IMG/VR virus record: IMGVR_UViG_3300030101_001456
Location: 1 to 20,323 of that record
Reading direction: 5' to 3' (one strand)
DNA from: a virus
DNA: 20,323 nt
In this document: piece after piece, positions 13,980 through 20,323 of the stretch
Layout: the number at the start of each line of letters is the position of its first letter
How positions within the stretch are numbered: the stretch's first letter is position 1
Program-made: the position numbers and the translations under genes
The notes under the pieces: generated by a model
The model's database searches: none
The model's input: only the letters and a program-made list of their open reading frames with translations
Told to the model about the DNA's origin: nothing

Positions 13980-14007
13980 AATACCACTCTACACGGGTGG
14001 TATTTTT
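13980..14007 (+). terminator. Intrinsic terminator after the envelope gene block
   Basis: Bases 13980-13989 (AATACCACTC) pair with 13995-14004 (GGGTGGTATT) through 10 bp with one G-T pair and a TACAC loop, followed by TTTTT (14003-14007). It closes the operon that ends with the thioredoxin-fold gene and separates it from the ring-protein genes. Confidence 0.88.
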
Positions 14008-14060
14008 ATATAGTAACATACCGCTTTATTATGTAACTATATTAAAGTAAAATAAAGATT

Positions 14061-14783
14061 ATGGCAGTAAATGTAAACAATGTATATCAAAAGGTTCTAG
14101 CTCTTGCTAATAAAGAGCAAAGAGGTTATATAACACCTCAAGAATTTAATTACTTTGCAGATATAGCTCAGTTAGAAATATTTGAAAACTACCTTCACGA
14201 TTTAAAAACAGCTCACTTAAAGCCTACTAAAAACGAAGATTTTATAGATGAGATAGATATGCTAAGAGATAGAGCATCTCTACATCATGTAGATGCTGCA
14301 ATAACTCATGTTAGTAGTAATGTATTTACTTTACCTACTGATGTTTATGCTTTAATATCTTTAAGTCTTAGTGGCCGTAAACTTGAAGAAATTAAAAATG
14401 AAGATGAATATACAAGATTAATACTTAATCCTAAAACATCACCACAAGCACTCGGTGATAACACTGGAGGTGTTTTCTATAGAAATGAAGGTCAAGTTGT
14501 GGTTTATGCCACTAACAATGATGGTACCCTAGCTGGTTCTTCAGCTGTGCCTTTTGCTAGTTATTACAAAAAACCAGACACACCTGATTGGGGTTACGTT
14601 GTTATAAATGGTAAAGCTTTATATAACTCTGCTACTAGTACTAATTTTGATTTACACGAGTCTGAAGAAAACAATTTAGTAATGAGAATACTAGAACTTT
14701 CTGGTATAACTTTAAAAGATCAAGTTTTAACTGAAACAGCTTTAAGAGATCAAGCAAAAACCAAAGCTGAAAAAAATAATTAA
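14061..14783 (+). CDS. Ring/head-tail connector protein, 240 aa
   Basis: Predicted neck component that stacks under the portal. The N-terminal 70 residues are helical (QKVLALANKEQRGYITPQEF; DIAQLEIFENYLHDLKTAH). A beta-rich middle follows (VFTLPTDVYALISLSLSGRK; FYRNEGQVVVYAT). The C-terminus returns to helix with FDLHESEENNLVMRILELSG (near residues 198-217). A helical start, the LPTDVY strand motif and the HESEENNLV helix match ring/adaptor-type proteins of crAss-like and marine Bacteroidota phages, as I remember them. It opens a new unit after the terminator at 13980-14007 and is two bases from the next ring-like gene, supporting assembly of both into one neck. It is not a tail-tube protein by length. 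Confidence 0.62.
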   Translation: MAVNVNNVYQKVLALANKEQRGYITPQEFNYFADIAQLEIFENYLHDLKTAHLKPTKNEDFIDEIDMLRDRASLHHVDAAITHVSSNVFTLPTDVYALISLSLSGRKLEEIKNEDEYTRLILNPKTSPQALGDNTGGVFYRNEGQVVVYATNNDGTLAGSSAVPFASYYKKPDTPDWGYVVINGKALYNSATSTNFDLHESEENNLVMRILELSGITLKDQVLTETALRDQAKTKAEKNN

Positions 14784-14785
14784 TT

Positions 14786-15721
14786 ATGGCACTAGGTCGG
14801 CAAGATTTATATTACAACAATAGTGACACTACGCAGAACGAAGGTAGAGGTGACTATCAGTTTACAACTTTAAAAGAAGTAATTGCAGCTTTTAAAACTA
14901 TATATGTTGGTGAAAGTAAGTTGATAAATAAAGTTAACGATACAGATGTTCAGTTCTTCGCAATGAGAGCTGTTCAAGAGTTTAGTTATGATATTTTTAG
15001 ATCTGTAAAAGCTCAAGAAATAGAAGTACCTAATACTTTAAAAATGATACTACCTCAAGATTACGTTAACTACGTTAAAGTAACTGTTAGTGGTAGCGAT
15101 GGTATTGAAAGAAATTTATATCCTACAAGTAAAACGTCTAATCCTTTTGCTATAGAGCAAGATGCTAATGGAGCTTACGTATTCACTGGAGGTGTAGACG
15201 ATACCGATTTAAGTGGGACAGCTGACCAGCAATTAAACGAGCAAGACTCTACAAATAATAACTCTGACACTTGGACTAATTTTAAAAGTCATACTTCAGA
15301 TTTTATTGACTCAGCTAGAGATGATTATGAAACCGACGACGAAATAATACATCAGTTTGGTAGAAGATATGGATTAGACCCTCAACATGCACATCAAAAT
15401 GGTAGTTTTTATATAGATCAAAGGACTGGCTTCATACATTTTGGTTCTAACTTATCAGGTAGAACAATTGTATTACACTATATAAGTGATGGTTTAGGTA
15501 CTAATGCTGAGATGGTTGTACATAAATTTGCTGAAGAGGCTATTTACAAATGGATAGCTTATGGTATTTTATCTTCAAGATCTAACATACCAGAATACAT
15601 CGTACAGAGATTTAAGAAAGAAAGATTTGCTGAAGCTAGAAAAGCTAAAATTAGATTATCTAATATTAAGATAGAAGAATTTACTCAAGTATTAAAAGGC
15701 TTAAGTAAACCTATAAAATAA
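14786..15721 (+). CDS. Ring/tail-tubular-type neck protein, 311 aa
   Basis: 311-aa neck protein following the 240-aa one. Visible landmarks are YQFTTLKEVIAAFKTIYVGE (residues 25-44), the helical FFAMRAVQEFSYDIFR, then VPNTLKMILPQDYVNYVKVT, with the LPQDYVNYVKV motif common in this family. In the middle an acidic insert (DTDLSGTADQQLNEQDSTNN) is likely disordered. The C-terminal half has FYIDQRTGFIHFGSNLSGRT and the helical HKFAEEAIYKWIAYGILSSR, closing with a basic helix. The pattern matches tail tubular/ring proteins of podovirus-like phages of Bacteroidota. It is followed five bases later by the giant tail gene, typical for neck-to-tail gene order. The ring assignment is by motif memory, so the exact ring number cannot be given. 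Confidence 0.68.
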   Translation: MALGRQDLYYNNSDTTQNEGRGDYQFTTLKEVIAAFKTIYVGESKLINKVNDTDVQFFAMRAVQEFSYDIFRSVKAQEIEVPNTLKMILPQDYVNYVKVTVSGSDGIERNLYPTSKTSNPFAIEQDANGAYVFTGGVDDTDLSGTADQQLNEQDSTNNNSDTWTNFKSHTSDFIDSARDDYETDDEIIHQFGRRYGLDPQHAHQNGSFYIDQRTGFIHFGSNLSGRTIVLHYISDGLGTNAEMVVHKFAEEAIYKWIAYGILSSRSNIPEYIVQRFKKERFAEARKAKIRLSNIKIEEFTQVLKGLSKPIK

Positions 15722-15726
15722 TAAGG

Positions 15727-18700
15727 ATGGCAGAGATTAAAAGAACTTTCACGGCCGCTAAGATGAACAAGGATCTAGACGAGAGACTTGTACCTAACGG
15801 TCAATATAGAGATGCTATGAACATCCAGATCAGAACTACAGATGGCGATGCCGCTGGTACTGTTCAGAACATACAAGGTAATACACCTTTTATGCATGCT
15901 AATAGCTCTACTTTTGGCACTAATAAATCTAAAGTAATAGGTAGTATAGCTGATGAAAAAAATAATAAAGCTTATTTTTTAGTTGCAGCTCCAGATTTTG
16001 ATGTCACCGCTACAAGTATAAGCACACTAACTATTTGGTTTGATGAAATAGTAGAGATAGATGATCTTGGTTTTAACAAAGTAGTTGTTAGAGATTTATT
16101 TGCTATTACTACAACTAGAAGTTTAGCATCATTAGAAGCTGCCGCAGGAGGTAATAGTATAACTATAAGTTCTGGTTATAATAAATTATTTCAAGTTGGG
16201 ATGAGAATACAACTGTATGCTTCAAATGGTGCAGCTCTCTTAACTTCTAATACTAAAATATTAACAGTTAGTGGTACAACAGTTACTGTAAATAAAAAAA
16301 TACCAACAGCTATAAATAGTGGCACTTGCTCTTTCGTTAAAGCTTGGAAGCCTAAGGCTTTAGGATTTAGTCAAGAGCATAGAATAACAGGTTTAAACGT
16401 TATTGATGATTTTTTATTTTTTACAGACGGTCAAACAGAACCTAAAAAAGTAAACATAAGAAGATCTATAGATGGTACTTCACAAACAAGTTCAGGTTTT
16501 GCTAGCACATCTTTAATTAACACTGAACTTCACTTAGATCACCAAGCAGGTGGTGGATCTAAACCTATAACAGATTTTGAAAGTGACCATGAAGGTAAAA
16601 TACTTGAAGAGCACATTACTGTAATACGTAAAGCTCCAAGATCTGCACCTAATATAGATATGAGTTCTAGCTCTAGAACTGGTACTACAACTTTTAATAT
16701 TCCTTCTCAAGATTTTTCAACTGCTGAGGTTGGTGATTATATTAATTTAAACAATACTACAGCTGGTGTTTCTATAGTGGTAGGTGATATATTAAATTTA
16801 GAGTGTATAAACGATACTGATGGTTTCCCTTCTATAGTAAGAGTTAGGGTTATTAATATTTTTAGCCCTGGTGTTAATTTTTCTGATCAAAGTGTCGTTT
16901 CTATACACTTAGTACAAGTACTTTCTATACCTTCTAGTATAGCTTCAACTCATACTCAGTGGGTTGCCACGTTAGATCAACCTAAACCTATATTTGAATT
17001 AAAGTTTCCTAGATTTGGATATAGATATAAATACAATGACGGTGAGTACTCTAGCTTCTCTCCATTTTCTGAAATAGCTTTCTTGCCTGGTGAGTTTGAT
17101 TATGAATCTAAAAAAGGTTTTAACTTAGGTATGGTTAATAACCTTAGAGAATTAAAAGTTACAAACTTCTTACCAGATAAAAGTATAAGACCTGACGACA
17201 TAGAGGCTGTTGACATACTATATAAATCTACAGACTCTCCTAACATATATGTAGTAAAAACTATAAACAGAGATTTTGATCCTGAGTGGCAAACAGTAAC
17301 AAGCGTAGGTAATGGTGAAGTTAAGATAACTTCAGATATGATATATAAGGCACTTCCTAGTGATCAAATATTAAGATCTTGGGATAATGTACCTAGATTT
17401 GCTAAAGCTCAAGAGATTGTAGGAAATAGATTAGTGTATGGTAATTACACTCAAGGTTATGATACTAACTTTAGTCCTGGTTTAGATCTATCTATGGAAA
17501 GTAGCGATGTAACTACTTTTTTAACTCCAGAGAAATCTATAAAATCATTAAGGTCTTATAAGTTTGGGGCTGTGTACGGAGATAAGTATGGTAGAGAAAC
17601 ACCTGTTATATCTACTGGTAATAGATCTTACGTGACTAGCGATAACTCTATTTTAGAGTTTAGTGATTCTATAGTAGTACCTAAGTCAGACGCTGTGAAA
17701 GTTAATAATTTTTCTATACAGCAAAGATGGGAGATAGGTAATGTTTCTAAAGCTACTTTCCCTAACTGGGTTGACTACGTTAAATACTATGTTAAAGAAA
17801 CATCTAGCGAATATTACAACTTGTTAATGGATAGATGGTACGATGCTTCAGATGGTAATGTTTGGATTTCATTCGCATCAGCTGATAGAAATAAAGTTGA
17901 TGAAGAGACTTATTTAATATTAAAAACAGAGAATGGTAGCAATAATTTTGTGTCTGAAGAAGCTAGATATAAAATTATAGCTATAAGTAATGAAGCTCCA
18001 GACTTTATAAAGATAGATCAAAGAAGAGTTGATGAAACAAAGATAACTGCTGGTGACTGTAGCTATGACAGTGCTACAGATACGTATGACATACTAACTA
18101 CTGCTAGAACTTTTGAATTTAGTGAACCAGGGTTCTTTGCAAACTTTCAATTTAAAGGTACACCTGTAGTTAGAATTAAAGCTATTTCTAGAACATCTAC
18201 CGGAGCTGAAAATACTGTAGCATATACTAGTTATAAAAAAGTTACTAAAATAATTAACAATGAATTTAATATTCAATTTAGTTTTGGTGATGAAGCTAGA
18301 TTTGTAGAGTATTTTATTAGCATTGACGATTATGAAAATGATGGTACTGGCTCTACTGGTGCATTAAACGAAGACACTGGAGTAGTATACTTTTTTGAAT
18401 TTAAAGATAATGTAGTAGAAAATAAACCAGAGTTTGATGGTAGGTTTTTTGTTAAAATAGAAAAAAATGGTGTGCTTCAAGATAACGTTCTTAATATAGC
18501 AAACTCTAGTATAGCTTACCTTCCACAAGAAACTTTTAACATTGCTTACATTGACACTCAAAATGTGGTAAATCCAGCGGAAGGCAGTGTAGATCAAGCT
18601 AATTATAGTTGGGATGGGTTTGGTACTAGTTCTACATTTTTAATAACCAACGATAATTTCGGTACTTCGGCTGGGGCATCCGCTACTAAAGTTTATTGGG

Positions 18701-20323
18701 AGCAATTTAGAGTTAAGGCTCCTTGCTCTATATTTATAGATGCTGCAGATATATTTCCAGGAATACCAGCTTATGCTAACTATCAAGTCGCTCTAACGCA
18801 GCAGGATCAAAACACGCCTTTTATGGCTTCTTCTGATGGTATACCTAAACAAGGTAGTGCTAGAGGTTTTCAACAAACAGGTTTTGCTATAAACGGTACG
18901 TACGATAGGATTTTCTTTGGTAAACATAGAAATAATCCTACAGGTGCTACAGGTAACTTTGGGCACCAGTTTGGCACTAATGATAATGACAATGGTGCTA
19001 ACTTTAAAGACTTAATGTCTACTCCTGGTAAGTATTTTAGATTTAAAGAAGATCCTAACTCTAACGTATATAGAATAGTTGAAGGGCAGGGATTTGTTCC
19101 TGTTGGTATAAATTACCCTAGCTCTCCTTCTCAACCTGTCCCAGACGCAGCGGCAAGAGCTATGTTTTTTACTACTTTTAGAAAGTTAAACCTTAATGGA
19201 CAAGAAACAGATGAAGGTATAGATTTTAGCGATTGGGATCCTAGGGGATCTATCAAGCATGATGGTATGGAGTCTATGATTATAGAAATAGTTGATAAAG
19301 TAGATATTTTTGAGGATGCAACGTCTATGTCAATAAACTCAGCTGTATGGGAGACTGAACCTAAAGAATCTATAGATCTAGATGTTTACTACGAAGCTTC
19401 AAATGCTATACCTGTAGTGCTTAGAAGTTTAGCTCACACGGTTGAATTTGCTCCAACTAACTCTACTGTTAAAGTATTTACAGATGGTGTTGAGCAGACT
19501 ATTACTAATTCGCCTCTTACTGTATCTAAGGTGTATAACGGAGCTTTACAAATTAAAGATTCAACTGGTGCTTTAGTAACTAGTGGTATAGATTTAGAAG
19601 ATGAACTAGAGTTTACGCATGCTAATGGAGTTAAAACTAGAGCTAAAGTAGAAAGCTTTTTAACTACAGATATAGAAAGTAACGGCATGATAGAAACTAG
19701 TGTTACAGCAACTGGTTATTACAAACTTAATGTTACTGTTCACAATAATAGAGTTACACTACCTTGGTCAAACTGCTTTACATTTGGTAATGGTGTTGAG
19801 TCTAACAGAATTAGAGATGACTTTAATGCTACATTTATAGATAATGGAGTTAATGCATCTAGTGTATTGACTGAGTATGGTAGAGAAAACATAACAAATG
19901 GTTTAATATATTCTGGTATATATAACTCAAACTCTAATATAAATAATCTTAACGAGTTTAATGTAGCTAATAGAATTACTAAAGAGATTAATCCTTCTCA
20001 TGGATCTATACAGGCTTTAAAAACTAGAGATACAGATTTAATAACGTTTACTGAAGATAAAGTACTTAGAATATTGGCTAATAAAGATGCTTTATTTAAT
20101 GCTGATGGTAACACTAATGTAACATCGTCAGATAATGTACTTGGTCAAGCTGTACCTTACGTAGGTGATTATGGTATATCTAAAAATCCAGAGTCACTAG
20201 CAACTGATCAGTTTAGAATGTACTTTACTGATAAACAAAGAGGTGCTGTACTTAGATTATCTAGAGATGGTTTAACACCTATATCAAATGTAGGTATGAA
20301 AACTTACTTTAGAAATAATTTAA
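15727..20323 (+). CDS. Giant tail muzzle/stabilization-type protein (3' truncated by window edge)
   Basis: One frame is open with no stop from ATG 15727 to the window end, at least 1532 residues, so the C-terminus is missing. The start MNKDLDERLVPNGQYRDAMN (residues 13-32) followed by GTVQNIQGN is typical of the large stabilization/muzzle proteins that close the tail tip in crAss-like and related phages. Further landmarks are RYKYNDGEYSSFSPFSE (about 433), RSYKFGAVYGDKYGRETPV (about 609), YVKETSSEYYNLLMDRWYDA (about 688) and TDKQRGAVLRLSRDGL near 1501. Beta-barrel-like stretches (about 139-197 and 319-360, with VGMRIQL and VGDILNL) occur in the N-terminal third. The C-terminal part visible looks beta-propeller- or beta-helix-like. 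Translation starts five bases after the ring-protein stop codon. Role inferred from size, order and motifs. Confidence 0.72.
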   Translation, partial: MAEIKRTFTAAKMNKDLDERLVPNGQYRDAMNIQIRTTDGDAAGTVQNIQGNTPFMHANSSTFGTNKSKVIGSIADEKNNKAYFLVAAPDFDVTATSISTLTIWFDEIVEIDDLGFNKVVVRDLFAITTTRSLASLEAAAGGNSITISSGYNKLFQVGMRIQLYASNGAALLTSNTKILTVSGTTVTVNKKIPTAINSGTCSFVKAWKPKALGFSQEHRITGLNVIDDFLFFTDGQTEPKKVNIRRSIDGTSQTSSGFASTSLINTELHLDHQAGGGSKPITDFESDHEGKILEEHITVIRKAPRSAPNIDMSSSSRTGTTTFNIPSQDFSTAEVGDYINLNNTTAGVSIVVGDILNLECINDTDGFPSIVRVRVINIFSPGVNFSDQSVVSIHLVQVLSIPSSIASTHTQWVATLDQPKPIFELKFPRFGYRYKYNDGEYSSFSPFSEIAFLPGEFDYESKKGFNLGMVNNLRELKVTNFLPDKSIRPDDIEAVDILYKSTDSPNIYVVKTINRDFDPEWQTVTSVGNGEVKITSDMIYKALPSDQILRSWDNVPRFAKAQEIVGNRLVYGNYTQGYDTNFSPGLDLSMESSDVTTFLTPEKSIKSLRSYKFGAVYGDKYGRETPVISTGNRSYVTSDNSILEFSDSIVVPKSDAVKVNNFSIQQRWEIGNVSKATFPNWVDYVKYYVKETSSEYYNLLMDRWYDASDGNVWISFASADRNKVDEETYLILKTENGSNNFVSEEARYKIIAISNEAPDFIKIDQRRVDETKITAGDCSYDSATDTYDILTTARTFEFSEPGFFANFQFKGTPVVRIKAISRTSTGAENTVAYTSYKKVTKIINNEFNIQFSFGDEARFVEYFISIDDYENDGTGSTGALNEDTGVVYFFEFKDNVVENKPEFDGRFFVKIEKNGVLQDNVLNIANSSIAYLPQETFNIAYIDTQNVVNPAEGSVDQANYSWDGFGTSSTFLITNDNFGTSAGASATKVYWEQFRVKAPCSIFIDAADIFPGIPAYANYQVALTQQDQNTPFMASSDGIPKQGSARGFQQTGFAINGTYDRIFFGKHRNNPTGATGNFGHQFGTNDNDNGANFKDLMSTPGKYFRFKEDPNSNVYRIVEGQGFVPVGINYPSSPSQPVPDAAARAMFFTTFRKLNLNGQETDEGIDFSDWDPRGSIKHDGMESMIIEIVDKVDIFEDATSMSINSAVWETEPKESIDLDVYYEASNAIPVVLRSLAHTVEFAPTNSTVKVFTDGVEQTITNSPLTVSKVYNGALQIKDSTGALVTSGIDLEDELEFTHANGVKTRAKVESFLTTDIESNGMIETSVTATGYYKLNVTVHNNRVTLPWSNCFTFGNGVESNRIRDDFNATFIDNGVNASSVLTEYGRENITNGLIYSGIYNSNSNINNLNEFNVANRITKEINPSHGSIQALKTRDTDLITFTEDKVLRILANKDALFNADGNTNVTSSDNVLGQAVPYVGDYGISKNPESLATDQFRMYFTDKQRGAVLRLSRDGLTPISNVGMKTYFRNNL

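Overview
The window is a contiguous, AT-rich, single-strand (+) stretch of a tailed double-stranded DNA phage genome covering the virion-structure region. Every supported gene is on the plus strand, with very short gaps or small overlaps. No gap exceeds 300 bases; the longest are 97 to 132 bases. I see no tRNA, integrase, insertion sequence or CRISPR array. The host is most likely a Bacteroidota bacterium, probably a marine flavobacterium. The reasons are A-rich leaders in place of Shine-Dalgarno sequences, four signal peptides ending in Ala-Gln, flavobacterial-type Cys repeats (GC..-NY-..C) and a C-terminal type IX secretion (T9SS) sorting domain. The gene order resembles crAss-like and related podoviruses of Bacteroidota: TerL, portal, scaffold, capsid, ring proteins, then a very large muzzle/stabilization-type tail protein. 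That placement is by remembered family resemblance, not a search.

Layout. 1-624: C-terminal nuclease part of the large terminase, cut by the window edge. 626-2971: portal with a Gln/Ala-rich coiled-coil tail. 3006-4199: acidic scaffold-like protein. 4217-5773: major capsid protein, closed by a strong terminator. 5829-8022: three unassigned, probably virion-associated proteins (284, 106 and 262 aa), with a second terminator after the 106-aa gene. 8025-8237: small two-helix membrane protein (holin-like). 8240-9672: five overlapping or abutting genes for small, very basic proteins, most of which share an N-terminal signature.

9687-13957 is the most unusual part: five consecutive genes whose products are aimed at the host envelope. 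They are a 753-aa Cys-repeat protein with signal peptide and T9SS sorting domain, a 362-aa predicted outer-membrane beta-barrel, a 94-aa membrane-anchored coiled coil, a 100-aa secreted protein, and a 110-aa secreted thioredoxin-fold protein without a CxxC pair. A third terminator closes the block. 14061-15721 encodes two ring/connector-type proteins, and 15727 to the window end is one open frame of at least 1532 codons for the muzzle/stabilization-type tail protein.

How they work together: the flanking blocks build and fill the head and neck. The middle blocks probably add proteins carried in the virion (basic cluster, inferred) and proteins that change or breach the host envelope late in infection (inferred). 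No endolysin is recognisable here, so the lysis role of the small membrane proteins is only suggestive.
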